A stretch of 64,000 bases of DNA from Halosimplex rubrum (GCF_013415885.1 NZ_CP058910.1:3596001-3660000); one strand, 5' to 3'; shown: positions 1 to 8,088, counted from the first letter of the stretch. Notes: generated from the sequence alone by a model not told the origin. A program made the numbers and translations.

Positions 1-87
1 TGTGACCTCTGCGAGTCGCTGACCGACCTCACGGAATCGCACGGCCTGTTCGTCTGCGGCGCCTGCGAAGAGCAACTGCTCCCCTGA
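1..87 (+). CDS. 3' end of a small zinc-finger protein (partial)
   Basis: The frame is open from base 1 to a TGA at 85-87 and encodes the last 28 residues of a protein whose start lies outside the window. Two CxxC pairs are visible (C-D-L-C, then C-G-A-C 15 residues later), a spacing typical of a small zinc ribbon. Haloarchaea encode many such mini zinc-binding proteins. No function can be assigned. It lies 112 bases upstream of folD on the same strand. Confidence 0.5.
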   Translation, partial: CDLCESLTDLTESHGLFVCGACEEQLLP

Positions 88-199
88 CCGGCCCGGTGCC
101 CGCGAGCGAGGGGGAGTCGCCCGCGACTGTGTCGACTGTGTCGTCTGTCCCGGCCCTGTTTCCGGGACCTTCTTGCCTCCGGGTCGCGCCCGTTCGGGT

Positions 200-1090
200 A
201 TGACCGAGATCATCGACGGCAACGCGGTCGCCGAGGACGTGCGCGCCGACGTGAGCGACGCGGTGGACGATCTGGCCGAGTCGGACGTGACGCCCACGCT
301 CGCGACGGTGCTGATGAGCGACGACCCCGCCAGCGAGACCTACGTCTCGATGAAGCAGAACGACTGCGAGGAGGTCGGCATCGACACCGTCGACGTGGAA
401 CTGGACTCCGACGCCGACGCCGCGGAGCTGTACGACACCATCGACGAACTCAACGCCGACGACGACGTGAACGGTATCCTCGTCCAGATGCCCGTTCCCG
501 ACCACGTCGACGACCGGCGCGTCCTCCGCAGCATCGACCCCGAGAAGGACGTGGACGGCCTCCACCCGGAGAACATCGGCCGGCTCGTCGCCGGTGACGC
601 CCGCTACAAGCCCTGCACGCCCCACGGCATCCAGCGCCTGCTCGCGGCGGCCGAGGTCGAGACCGAGGGCAAGGAGGCCGTCGTCGTCGGTCGCTCGCGG
701 CTGGTCGGCAAGCCGATGGCGAACCTGTTCATCCAGTACGGCGACGGCGGCAACGCGACCACCACCGTCTGCCACTCCCGGACGGAGGACCTCGCCGAGA
801 AGACCCGGAGCGCGGACATCCTCGTCGCCGCCGCCGGCGTCCCGGAGATGATCGACGGCTCGATGGTCGGCGAGGGCGCGGTCGTGATCGACGTGGGCAT
901 CAATCAGGTCGACGCCGACACCGAGAAGGGCTACGAGCTGGTGGGTGACGTGGACTTCGAGAGCGCCGAGGAGAAGGCGTCGGCCATCACCCCCGTTCCG
1001 GGCGGCGTCGGTCCGATGACCCGCGCGATGCTCCTGTACAACACCGTCAACGCCGCCGCGCTGCAGTCCGGCGTCGACAGCACGCTGTAG
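200..1090 (+). CDS. folD: Bifunctional methylenetetrahydrofolate dehydrogenase/cyclohydrolase FolD
   Basis: This 296-residue cytoplasmic enzyme interconverts 5,10-methylene-, 5,10-methenyl- and 10-formyl-tetrahydrofolate in one-carbon metabolism. Family landmarks are in order: the Y48-x3-K52 catalytic pair (YVSMK), the QMPVP segment near 96-100, KDVDG at 116-120, PCTPHG at 138-143 and the NADP-binding VVGRSRLVGKP at 162-172. The conserved PGGVGPMT loop lies near the C-terminus. ATG at 200 is chosen because the family's N-terminal pattern begins there; the in-frame ATG at 173 would add nine residues with no family match. The length is normal for FolD. Confidence 0.96.
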   Translation: MTEIIDGNAVAEDVRADVSDAVDDLAESDVTPTLATVLMSDDPASETYVSMKQNDCEEVGIDTVDVELDSDADAAELYDTIDELNADDDVNGILVQMPVPDHVDDRRVLRSIDPEKDVDGLHPENIGRLVAGDARYKPCTPHGIQRLLAAAEVETEGKEAVVVGRSRLVGKPMANLFIQYGDGGNATTTVCHSRTEDLAEKTRSADILVAAAGVPEMIDGSMVGEGAVVIDVGINQVDADTEKGYELVGDVDFESAEEKASAITPVPGGVGPMTRAMLLYNTVNAAALQSGVDSTL

Positions 1091-1114
1091 CCGGTCTCGT
1101 CCGTTCGTTTCCGG

Positions 1115-1834
1115 TCAGAGGTCGATCTCGAACCCCTCGAGTCGGTTCTGGGCCTCGGCGAGAGCGGTCTCGTCGCCGTCGGCGAGCGCGCGGCCGACGG
1201 CGCGGACGACGTAGACGAGTTCGCCCGCGGTGCGCGGGGACACGTCGCCGTCGAGCGCCTCGATCCGCTTCTGGTGGTCCCGCAGGGTCGTCAGCAGCGA
1301 CCGGACGGTCGCGTCGGGGTGGTCGTCGAGGTACCGGCGCAGGTCCGAGCGGTAGGCGTCGACCGCGCGGGCGTAGGCGAGGCCGCGGACCGCGCGCATC
1401 GACTCGGGCACCTCGTCGGCGGGCGGGCGTTCGCCCTCGTCGGCGCCCCGCAGCAGTTCGAGGAAGTAGTACTCCTCGTCGTCGGAGAGCCGCATCGCCC
1501 GGGCGACTTCCTCCCCGGCCAGGCGGAGTTCGACCGCCGCGAGGTAGGTGTCGTCGAGCGGGCGCAACTCGCCGCCGCTGACGAATCCGCACTGGCGGAC
1601 GTACTCCCGACAGCGCTCGGCGGCCGCCTCGGCCACGTCCGCGAGCGACTGGTCGTCGACGAGGGCGCGGATCTCCGTCAGGTCCAGTCGGGCGTTGCCG
1701 GCGGTGTGCTCGGTGGGGTCGTCGAGCCCGACGCTCCGGATGCTGCCGCAGTCCGGGCAGACGACGCTCCCCGTCTCGTAGTACGACCAGCGAGCCCCGC
1801 ACTCCTGACACTCGCGCTCGCCGCGGATCTTCAT
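1115..1834 (-). CDS. Haloarchaeal protein with N-terminal TFIIB-type zinc ribbon
   Basis: The protein has 239 residues. It starts MKIRGERECQECG, and two CxxC pairs (C-Q-E-C and C-P-D-C) about 20 residues apart form a zinc ribbon in the first 35 residues. The rest is a helical, very acidic region without an enzyme motif I recognise. I believe it belongs to a conserved haloarchaeal family of unknown function (DUF7117-like), recalled from memory. The ATG at 1834 is preferred over an upstream ATG at 1927 because the extra residues are arginine- and glycine-rich and look like non-coding translation. It converges with folD, with 24 bases between the stops. Confidence 0.8.
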   Translation of the reverse strand: MKIRGERECQECGARWSYYETGSVVCPDCGSIRSVGLDDPTEHTAGNARLDLTEIRALVDDQSLADVAEAAAERCREYVRQCGFVSGGELRPLDDTYLAAVELRLAGEEVARAMRLSDDEEYYFLELLRGADEGERPPADEVPESMRAVRGLAYARAVDAYRSDLRRYLDDHPDATVRSLLTTLRDHQKRIEALDGDVSPRTAGELVYVVRAVGRALADGDETALAEAQNRLEGFEIDL

Positions 1835-1968
1835 ACGACGGTCTTGCGCCCGAACGCCTAAAGTCGACGCGGTCGAACCACCGAACCGACGCCCGTGACA
1901 CCGCCCGACGCCACCCCCGGAAGACACCTTACTCGATCGTCAGACGGCGAAAGGCCCCTTGGTCGGTA

Positions 1969-1976
1969 CTTTTAAG
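1969..1976 (+). promoter_or_regulatory. TATA box of the candidate structured RNA
   Basis: The octamer cttttaag is a good archaeal TATA element. A start about 26 bases downstream would fall at about 1999, exactly at the base of the first strong hairpin (2000-2029). No long open frame starts nearby, so the promoter most likely serves a non-coding RNA. Confidence 0.5.
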
Positions 1977-1997
1977 TTGTTCCCGGTCGGATGTACA

Positions 1998-2180
1998 GGT
2001 GACGCTTCGCTTGGAGGGCCGAAGCGTCAGCGGGGACCAATTCAGGGCGGCAAGCGTTCGCGTGGGCTTTTCGCCCACGCGGCGCTTTCCATTCCTTTCG
2101 TGACGACGATTCGCCAGCCGCCGGTGTTCGGTAGTTCGCAGCTACCGCCGCGGAGCTGTCGCTCTCGCGGACGGGCCCGG
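1998..2180 (+). ncRNA. Candidate structured small RNA
   Basis: A gene-free stretch contains several strong hairpins in tandem. The first is a perfect 10-bp stem, TGACGCTTCG (2000-2009) pairing with CGAAGCGTCA (2020-2029) around a 10-base loop. The second is a 9-bp stem, 2059-2067 with 2073-2081, closed by ttttc and extended below by AAGCG (2052-2056) with CGCTT (2083-2087). A third short stem pairs CGGTAG with CTACCG near 2130-2147. A TATA box sits at the right distance for a start near 1999. I could not match it to RNase P RNA, SRP RNA, tRNA or a C/D box RNA; an H/ACA-type guide is possible but not shown. The 3' end is a guess. Confidence 0.4.
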
Positions 2181-2203
2181 AAAATCAGCACCGCTCGGCG
2201 GTG
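2181..2203 (-). terminator. Hairpin with T-run after the amphi-Trp gene
   Basis: CACCGC (2189-2194) pairs with GCGGTG (2198-2203) around a three-base loop. On the minus strand it is followed by ctgatttt. It lies 23 bases past the stop of the minus-strand gene ending at 2226. It could also limit the plus-strand candidate RNA, since gtgaaaac follows on the other side. Confidence 0.4.
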
Positions 2204-2225
2204 AAAACACCCGTTCGAGCGAGCG

Positions 2226-2504
2226 CTACTGGATGGACAGCGAGTCACCGGCCGTCTCGGCGTCCTCGTCCCACTCGAGTTCGAGTTCCAGGCCGAGTTC
2301 GCCGGCCGCCTCGGCCGGCCCCTCGCGCTCGACTTTCACCTCGAACTCGACCTCGCGCGGCACGTCGACCGTGACGGAGTCCGCAGCGGTTTCGAGGGTC
2401 AGCGGCTCGCCGGTCTCCAGCCGGTCGGCGATGGTCCGGAGGTACGAGGCCACGTCCGTCCGGGTGAGTCGTCGCTCGTCTTCGAAGAGGACTGTTTCGA
2501 CCAT
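2226..2504 (-). CDS. Amphi-Trp domain-containing protein
   Basis: This 92-residue acidic protein matches the haloarchaeal amphi-Trp domain layout. An N-terminal strand (VETVLFEDERRLTRTD) is followed by the helix ASYLRTIADRLETG. After it come alternating Val/Glu strands with VTVDVPREVEFEVKVERE, and the LELEWDED tail is characteristic. The function of the domain is not established. ATG at 2504 is chosen because the domain begins at its second residue; the longer frame to 2612 adds low-quality sequence. It has its own upstream region of about 260 bases shared with the divergent PadR gene. Confidence 0.85.
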   Translation of the reverse strand: MVETVLFEDERRLTRTDVASYLRTIADRLETGEPLTLETAADSVTVDVPREVEFEVKVEREGPAEAAGELGLELELEWDEDAETAGDSLSIQ

Positions 2505-2719
2505 GCCTCCGGTAGGTGCTCCGCCGAGATAAGTATCCGCTCGCGCCGGCGGCCGGTTCACCCCCGGACGACCGCCGGGAGCGACGTTTCGATACCGATA
2601 CCTGAAATCCATCGAATACGACCGCTACTCCGTTCACATCAACGGCGTTAACAATCAGAGAGCGAGTAACGCCGAAGTAATCCGGGCGTTCGAATATTCA
2701 GGAACGCTCATCAGTCGAC

Positions 2720-2729
2720 ATATTTATCA
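2720..2729 (+). promoter_or_regulatory. TATA box of the PadR-family gene
   Basis: The AT-rich decamer atatttatca lies 40 bases before the ATG at 2764 in an otherwise GC-rich genome. It predicts a start near 2750 and a short leader of about 14 bases. The surrounding 2690-2760 stretch is unusually AT-rich and may hold operator sites for an autoregulating PadR protein. Confidence 0.55.
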
Positions 2730-2763
2730 ATATCCGACAGTAACTCACGTACGGACATTACCG

Positions 2764-3039
2764 ATGTACGACCTGACAGGATTCCAGCGTGACTTGCTGT
2801 ACGTCATCGCGGGGAAGGACGAGCCACACGGGCTGGCGATCAAGGAGGAACTCGAGGAGTACTACGAGAAGGAGATCCACCACGGTCGGCTGTATCCGAA
2901 CCTGGACACGCTCGTCGACAAGGGACTCGTCGAGAAGGGCCAGCGCGACCGACGGACGAACTTCTACAGCCTCACCCGGCGCGGCCGACGCGAGATCGAG
3001 GCCCGCCGCGAGTGGGAAGAGCAGTACGTCGACCTCTAG
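2764..3039 (+). CDS. PadR-family transcriptional regulator
   Basis: The protein has 91 residues and is a single winged-helix domain without the C-terminal dimerisation helix of long PadR proteins. Family features are LTGFQRDLLYVIAG at the start, the PHGLAIKEEL segment, the recognition-helix region with HHGRLYPNLDTLVDKGLVEKG, and the wing R-x-RRTNFYSLTRRGR. Haloarchaea carry many such stand-alone PadR regulators. Its stop overlaps the stop of the convergent AI-2E-type transporter gene by three to four bases, so the genes meet tail to tail and are not co-transcribed. The regulated gene is unknown. Confidence 0.9.
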   Translation: MYDLTGFQRDLLYVIAGKDEPHGLAIKEELEEYYEKEIHHGRLYPNLDTLVDKGLVEKGQRDRRTNFYSLTRRGRREIEARREWEEQYVDL

Positions 3040-4292
3040 CCGTCCGACGACCGGGGCCGGTCGGACGTGTCGTCGCCCGCGCCGGTATCGGCGCCTTCGC
3101 CGCCCGCGTCCGAGTCGGCCGCCGCGCCGCCCCCGCTCGTTCTCTTCGCTTCCGACTCCCCGAGCGCCGACTCCTCGTCACCGCCCGACGGCCCGGTCGC
3201 CGAACCGCCGTCGACGTCGCCGGCGTCCGGCGGTCGCTCCCGGCCGAGCAGGGCGGGGACGACGACCCGGCCGAAGTGCGTGACGAAGACGAGGATCATC
3301 GGGCCGAGGAACAGGCCGTACCAGCCGAACAGGAGCGGGCCGAGGATGTACGCGAACATGACGCTGCCCGTGTGGAGCGACCCGCCGGTGACGTACGGTC
3401 GGACCAGCAGGTCGGGGATCACGTCGACGACCACGAACGACACGACGGCGAAGGCGCCGACGAACACCCAGCCCGTCCCCTCCGAGAAGGCGGTCGCGGC
3501 GAGGGAGAGAGTGACGGGGACGTAGACGAGTTTCATCCCGACGACGGGGATCAGGCTGGCGATGCCGGTCAGCAGCCCCACCAGCGCGGCGTAGGGGACC
3601 GCGACCTCGGGGGGCGCGAAGACGTTGAGGACGCTGTAGGTGATCGCGCCGACGGTCGCCGTGACGACGGCGTTGAGGATGTTGCCGGCGAAGATCATCT
3701 CCAGGCTGTCGTCGACCTCGCGGGCGAACTCCTCGAAGACGGTCGGACCGTCGTCGTCGAACCCCGCCACCCAGTCGGCGAGCCTGCGGTCGTCGCGCAA
3801 CAGGTAAAAGGCGACCGCGAAGATGACGAACAGGTGGAGGAGACCGGTCCCGAGGAAGCCCAGATAGCTGGTTCCCTGGCTCAGCACCGGCCCGACCAGG
3901 TCCATCCCGCCGGCGCCCTCGAAGACGCCCCGCGGGTTCTCGACGGCCTGCGTGACGTTCACGTACGGGTCGGCGATCGCGATGTACTCGCCCAGGTCGG
4001 TCGCGCCGGCGAACTCCTGGAGCTCCTGGACGCCGATGGCCGTGGCGTACAGCAGGAGCAACACCGCCGGCAGCGCGAGCGCGACCAGCGCCAGCGCGGC
4101 CGAGACGGACCGCTGGCCCACCCGGTCGCGAATCGCCCCGTGGACCCGTCGCGTGGAGTAGTAGATGAACAGCGCGAACACGAACGTGCCCACGAACGAG
4201 TAGAACACCCACAGCAGAGCGAGACCGAGGACCGCTCCCACGGCGGTCCAGCCGATCCGTCCCCAGTCAGGGTTGAACTCGAACTCCACCAT
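3036..4292 (-). CDS. AI-2E/PerM family membrane transporter
   Basis: The protein has 418 residues with about eight hydrophobic segments. The paired N-terminal helices, the long extramembrane stretch (about 100-150) and the GLLTGIASLIPVVGMKL block are typical of the AI-2E/PerM exporter family. So is the RPYVTGGSLHTGSVMF segment near the C-terminal helices. The last 80 residues or so are a disordered Gly/Ser/Asp tail. Members move varied small molecules or ions and the substrate here is unknown. The ATG at 4292 gives a normal start, VEFEFNPDWGR, before the first helix. The gene is monocistronic between divergent and convergent neighbours. Confidence 0.9.
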   Translation of the reverse strand: MVEFEFNPDWGRIGWTAVGAVLGLALLWVFYSFVGTFVFALFIYYSTRRVHGAIRDRVGQRSVSAALALVALALPAVLLLLYATAIGVQELQEFAGATDLGEYIAIADPYVNVTQAVENPRGVFEGAGGMDLVGPVLSQGTSYLGFLGTGLLHLFVIFAVAFYLLRDDRRLADWVAGFDDDGPTVFEEFAREVDDSLEMIFAGNILNAVVTATVGAITYSVLNVFAPPEVAVPYAALVGLLTGIASLIPVVGMKLVYVPVTLSLAATAFSEGTGWVFVGAFAVVSFVVVDVIPDLLVRPYVTGGSLHTGSVMFAYILGPLLFGWYGLFLGPMILVFVTHFGRVVVPALLGRERPPDAGDVDGGSATGPSGGDEESALGESEAKRTSGGGAAADSDAGGEGADTGAGDDTSDRPRSSDG

Positions 4293-4365
4293 CGTCCCGG
4301 CTATGCGTCGTAGGAGTTATAAAACGGCCAGGTCGGTCACGGATCCGACGGAGGTAACGGCACGC

Positions 4366-4375
4366 TATTTATAAG
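4366..4375 (+). promoter_or_regulatory. TATA box of the MgtC/DUF4010 gene
   Basis: tatttataag is centred 27 bases before the GTG at 4398. This predicts transcription starting at the start codon itself, i.e. a leaderless mRNA. It also supports the GTG as the true start. Confidence 0.7.
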
Positions 4376-4397
4376 CGAGAACGGCATACGTCGGGCA

Positions 4398-5675
4398 GTG
4401 TTCGGAGTCGCGCAGTTCTCGTCGATCCCGCTGGACACGGAGGTCCTCCAGATCACGCTGGCGGGCGTGCTCGGCCTGTTCCTCGGGCTGGAACGGGAGT
4501 GGTCGCACAAGTCCGCCGGCGTGCGGACGTTCTCGCTGATCAGCATGCTCGGCGCGGCATTTACCGTGTTGGGGTCGACGCCGCTGGTGGTCGTCGGCGG
4601 TGTCCTCGTCATCGTCCAGGGAACGCTGCTGGCGGTGAGAGGACTGCTCGCCGACGAGGCGGAAGAGGAGGGTCTGTCGCTGACCACCTCGATGTCGATG
4701 CTGGTCGCCTACGCCGTCGGGACGCTCGTCGCCTCGGCCTACACCATCGAGGCGGTGACGGTGACGGTTTTCTCGGCGCTGTTGCTCGTGCTCAAGCGCG
4801 AGCTACACAGCCTCGCCTGGGGGATGAGCCGCACCGAACTCCGGTCGGCCGCGGAGTTCGCCATCCTCGCGTTCGTCATCTATCCGCTGCTGCCCGCCCG
4901 GAGCTACGAGGTCGGCGCCGGCGACCTGCTAGTCGAGGTCGAGCCTCGGGTCATCTGGCTGATGGTCGTCACCGTCGCCGCCATCGGCATCGTCAACTAC
5001 GCCATCGTCCAGACCTACGGGAGCCGCGGCATCGCCGTCACCGGCTTCTTCGGCGGACTGGCCTCCTCGACGGCGGTCGTCGGCGCGATGCTCGACCACG
5101 TCGAGCAGCGCCCGGCGGTCAGCTCCTACGCCGTCGCGGCCATCCTGCTGGCCGACGCGGCCATGGCCGCCCGCAACCTCGTCATCGCCCTCGTGTTCAC
5201 CTTCGAGACCGGGCTGTTGCTCGGCGCGGTCGTCCCGCTGGGGGCGGTGATCGTCGGGAGCGTCGCCATCGCCGGCTACACGGCCGACTGGACGGAGAAT
5301 CTGGAGATGGACCTGGAGAGCCCCTTCTCGCTGCGGAACGTCCTGAGCTTCGGCGGTCTCTTCCTGGTCGTCATCGTCGCCGGCGGGCTGGCGGCCGCCG
5401 AGTTCGGCCGGCTGGGCTTCTACGTGACCGCCGCGCTGACCGGACTCGTCTCCAGCGCGGGCGCGACGACCTCCGCGGTGATCCTCTACCGCGGCGGCGG
5501 CCTCTCCGGCGAGGCCGCCGTCTTCGCCATCCTCCTCGCCACGGCCTCCAGCATCGTCGTCAAGGCCGGACTCACCTTCGCCGGCCCCGACCGGGAGTTC
5601 GCCGTCAGGACCGCGGTCGTCAGCACCGTCCTGCTGGTCGCCGCCGGAGCCGTCACGGCCGCGGCGACGATGTGA
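4398..5675 (+). CDS. MgtC/SapB and DUF4010 family membrane protein
   Basis: This 425-residue integral membrane protein has about twelve hydrophobic segments. The N-terminal third carries the MgtC/SapB pattern (LGLFLGLEREWSHKSAGVRT, then LISMLGAAF). The rest matches DUF4010, including YGSRGIAVTGFFGGLASSTA and TGLVSSAGATTSAVI. MgtC relatives are linked to magnesium homeostasis and stress in bacteria; the archaeal role is unproven. The GTG start is fixed by the TATA box 27 bases upstream, and no ribosome-binding site is present, as expected for a leaderless message. Confidence 0.9.
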   Translation: MFGVAQFSSIPLDTEVLQITLAGVLGLFLGLEREWSHKSAGVRTFSLISMLGAAFTVLGSTPLVVVGGVLVIVQGTLLAVRGLLADEAEEEGLSLTTSMSMLVAYAVGTLVASAYTIEAVTVTVFSALLLVLKRELHSLAWGMSRTELRSAAEFAILAFVIYPLLPARSYEVGAGDLLVEVEPRVIWLMVVTVAAIGIVNYAIVQTYGSRGIAVTGFFGGLASSTAVVGAMLDHVEQRPAVSSYAVAAILLADAAMAARNLVIALVFTFETGLLLGAVVPLGAVIVGSVAIAGYTADWTENLEMDLESPFSLRNVLSFGGLFLVVIVAGGLAAAEFGRLGFYVTAALTGLVSSAGATTSAVILYRGGGLSGEAAVFAILLATASSIVVKAGLTFAGPDREFAVRTAVVSTVLLVAAGAVTAAATM

Positions 5676-5717
5676 ACGCGTCCGTTCGATCCGCAGAACC
5701 GCCGAGGACGGTCAGAT

Positions 5718-5727
5718 CACTTAACTA
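5718..5727 (+). promoter_or_regulatory. TATA box of the aminotransferase gene
   Basis: cacttaacta is centred about 27 bases before the ATG at 5750. It supports both a leaderless transcript and the choice of this ATG over the much longer open frame that runs upstream. Confidence 0.55.
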
Positions 5728-5749
5728 TCGACTGTGCTTCAGTGCCGGC

Positions 5750-7087
5750 ATGGACAGGGACACGGCGGAACCCGAGGTGTCGTCGATCCCCGGCGAGCGC
5801 GCCCGGGAGTGGGTCGAGTACCACCACGAGTCGGCCGCCCCGAGCACCTACGTCTACGAGTTCGTCTGGGACTACACCGAACCCGCCGAAGGACCGTTCT
5901 GCACCGACGTCGACGGCAACGTCCTCATGGACTTCACCAGCCACGTCGCCGCCTCGCCGCTCGGATACAACAACCCGAAACTGATGGAACGCATGGAGGG
6001 GTTCGACCTCGTCGACCCCATGAAGATCGCCGGCCAGGACTTCTACGTCGCCAGCGGCGAGCTGGGCGACCACCCGTTCCCGACGCCCGCGGACCTGATG
6101 GACCGGCTGACCGACCGCAGCGACCACTACGGCATGGACACCGTCTTCCTCTCGAACTCGGGAGCGGAAGCCGTCGAGAACGCCATCAAGATCTCCTACG
6201 ACCACACCGGCGCCGACTACGGGATCACCTTCCGCGGCGCCTTCCACGGCCGCACCCTCGGCGCGCTCTCGCTCAACCGCTCGAAGTCCGTCTACCGCCG
6301 CGAGTTCCCCGAGATCTCGAAAGTCCACGACGTGCCCTTCTGCGACGACCGGACCTGCGACGCCGACTCCTGTTCCTGCGGGTTCTTCACCGGCGAGGGC
6401 TCCCAGTTGCGGAAACTGCTCGACCCCGAGCGCGGCGCCGTCCACCCCGACGACGTGGCGTACCTCATCATAGAACCCGTCCAGGGCGAGGGGGGCTATC
6501 GCTTCCCGAGCGACGCGTTCGCCGCGGAGATCGCCGACCTGTGCGAGGAGCACGACCTGACGCTCGTCGCCGACGAGATCCAGTCCGGCGTGGGTCGCAC
6601 CGGCGAGTTCTGGGCGTCGGACCACTACCCGTTCGACCCCGACGTGATCGCGAGCGCCAAGGGGCTGCGCGTCGGCGCGACCATCGCCAGCGAGGAGGTG
6701 TTCCCCGAGCAGACCAGCCGCCTGTCCTCGACGTGGGGCGCCGGCGACATCGTCTCGGCGCTGCAGGGCGCGCTCACGCTGGACGTGATCGACGACTACG
6801 ACCTGATGGACAACGCCGTCGTCCGCGGCCGGCAGTTCACGGAAGCGATGCGCGACGCCGATCTGGACCCCGTAGTCGACGTGCGTGGCAAGGGCCTCCT
6901 GCTCGCCGTCGAGTTCGACTCGAAGGAGCGACGCGACGACGTGCAGGCGGCCGCGCTCCAGCACGGACTACTGACGCTCGGCTGTGGGCACAAGACGCTG
7001 CGCGTGCTCCCCCCGCTGGACGTGACCGACCGGGAAATCGGACTGGGCGTCGACCTGTTGACCGACGCGATCGGCGACGCGGCCTGA
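5750..7087 (+). CDS. Class III PLP-dependent aminotransferase
   Basis: The 445-residue protein has a class III (ornithine/4-aminobutyrate-type) transaminase fold. Visible motifs are SNSGAEAVENAIK for cofactor phosphate binding, the FHGRTLGALSL loop, IIEPVQGEGGY and LVADEIQSGVGRTGEFWA. The Schiff-base lysine lies in ASAKGLR. A cysteine-rich insert (CDDRTCDADSCSCG, about residues 200-213) is unusual for the family and might bind metal. Closest roles are 4-aminobutyrate or acetylornithine aminotransferase; the substrate cannot be settled from sequence. It is monocistronic, with a hairpin/T-run about 165 bases downstream. Confidence 0.88.
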   Translation: MDRDTAEPEVSSIPGERAREWVEYHHESAAPSTYVYEFVWDYTEPAEGPFCTDVDGNVLMDFTSHVAASPLGYNNPKLMERMEGFDLVDPMKIAGQDFYVASGELGDHPFPTPADLMDRLTDRSDHYGMDTVFLSNSGAEAVENAIKISYDHTGADYGITFRGAFHGRTLGALSLNRSKSVYRREFPEISKVHDVPFCDDRTCDADSCSCGFFTGEGSQLRKLLDPERGAVHPDDVAYLIIEPVQGEGGYRFPSDAFAAEIADLCEEHDLTLVADEIQSGVGRTGEFWASDHYPFDPDVIASAKGLRVGATIASEEVFPEQTSRLSSTWGAGDIVSALQGALTLDVIDDYDLMDNAVVRGRQFTEAMRDADLDPVVDVRGKGLLLAVEFDSKERRDDVQAAALQHGLLTLGCGHKTLRVLPPLDVTDREIGLGVDLLTDAIGDAA

Positions 7088-7249
7088 CGCCGCTCGGAAC
7101 CCGGGAAATCCACGGGTATCCCGAGTAACAGTATCTAAGATCTAATAGAATTGCGTACAGGAGCCAGACTGATTCGCTTTACAGCGATACCGGCCAGTTG
7201 GTGAATTCTCTAGAATTAGCATTCGTGCGAGCGGAGCGAGCGCGATTCA

Positions 7250-7282
7250 CCGGCCGCGAACGAAGTGAGCGGCCGGCTTTTT
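7250..7282 (+). terminator. Intrinsic-type terminator after the aminotransferase
   Basis: CCGGCCGC (7250-7257) pairs perfectly with GCGGCCGG (7269-7276) around an 11-base loop and is followed by cttttt. It lies in a 272-base gap containing AT-rich patches and haloarchaeal GAAGTGAGC-type sequence. Confidence 0.5.
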
Positions 7283-7297
7283 CCCTAAGTTTTTGCT

Positions 7298-7343
7298 CCG
7301 GGGGTACCCGCAGTGCGCCGTAGGCGCACGAGGATACCCCCGG
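7298..7343. repeat. Long two-part inverted repeat (cruciform/hairpin candidate)
   Basis: An outer arm CCGGGGGTA (7298-7306) pairs with TACCCCCGG (7335-7343). An inner arm GTGCGCC (7313-7319) pairs with GGCGCAC (7323-7329) around a three-base loop. T-runs flank both sides (7291-7294 on plus; a run of five A at 7348-7352, read as T on minus). It lies between the convergent aminotransferase and the minus-strand gene at 7360, so it may act as a bidirectional stop or be a mobile repeat. Confidence 0.5.
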
Positions 7344-7359
7344 CAGGAAAAAGTGGGTC

Positions 7360-7695
7360 CTAGAACTGATACCGCCGGTCGTCGGGGTCGCCGGTGCCGG
7401 TCTGGGGGAGGTCGGCACCGCCGGCCATCTCCTCGAAGGTCATCCCCGAGAGGTACTCGTCGTAGGTCACGTCGTACTCGGTTCGGAGGTGGAAGTCCAG
7501 GTTCCCGGTCTCGACGGCGGACTGGAACAGCATGTGGACGCCCCTGCGGACGAGTTCGTCGGGGTCGTCGGTGTCCAGCGCGGCCAGCAGCATGGCGAGT
7601 TCGTTGCGGGTCTCGCGGTCGGTGCCGACCGACAGCTCCCCGTCGAGGTCGCTGTACTCGCCCTGCACGTCGTCCTGCAGATCGTCGAGGCTCAT
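7360..7695 (-). CDS. Conserved haloarchaeal hypothetical protein
   Basis: This 111-residue soluble acidic protein starts MSLDDLQDDVQGEY. It has a central helical core (NELAMLLAALDTDDPDELVRR) and ends in a Tyr/Gln tail. No catalytic or metal motif is visible. The core resembles sequence-compact haloarchaeal proteins of unknown function, and I cannot name a family. The ATG at 7695 is chosen over one at 7722, whose added residues are arginine-rich. Confidence 0.65.
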   Translation of the reverse strand: MSLDDLQDDVQGEYSDLDGELSVGTDRETRNELAMLLAALDTDDPDELVRRGVHMLFQSAVETGNLDFHLRTEYDVTYDEYLSGMTFEEMAGGADLPQTGTGDPDDRRYQF

Positions 7696-7809
7696 ACTCG
7701 CTTCCAGGCGGGGCCGCCGCAAACACCTTACGCTCCGGGAAGCGAGGCGAGCGGGCGGCGGGGGCGGCGGGCGACGGGTCGGCGAGCGACGGGCGTCGCG
7801 ACCCGGCCG

Positions 7810-8088
7810 TCAGGGGTAGACCTCGACGGCCTCGGGGCGGACGACGAACGTGTGGTCCCACAGGTCGGCGACGAGGGTGAACTCGCCGTCGGCGTCGCTC
7901 CGCCGGTGGTGCGAGAGGAGGCTGTCGAGCGCACCGGCGTCTATCTGGTCGTGCAACCGCTCGACCTCGTCGAGGTCGAGGTGGGCGCGCCGGGCGGCCC
8001 TGAACAGCGCGTCCGTGGCGGCTTCGTCGTCGTCGATACTGATGTGCGCGATCGGCGGCTCGTCCGGGACCCGGGTCGATGCGGTCAC
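7810..8088 (-). CDS. HalOD1-like output-domain protein
   Basis: The protein has 92 residues. The pattern of a helical first half (ATDALFRAARRAHLDLDE), then ALDSLLSHH, then two terminal strands ending EVYP resembles the haloarchaeal HalOD1 output domain. That domain is found alone or on signalling proteins. Its function is unknown. A TTTAGG-type TATA element lies about 28 bases upstream of the ATG at 8088. Confidence 0.6.
   Translation of the reverse strand: MTASTRVPDEPPIAHISIDDDEAATDALFRAARRAHLDLDEVERLHDQIDAGALDSLLSHHRRSDADGEFTLVADLWDHTFVVRPEAVEVYP

Noticed and set aside
1959-2204. 81-codon plus-strand frame in the candidate RNA region
   Set aside because: The translation is basic and lacks coding character. 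The strong hairpins and the TATA position argue for RNA instead.
4499-5749. Long plus-strand frame running into the aminotransferase gene from upstream
   Set aside because: It overlaps the MgtC/DUF4010 gene in another frame, is arginine-rich and matches no family. The TATA box at 5718 marks the true start at 5750.
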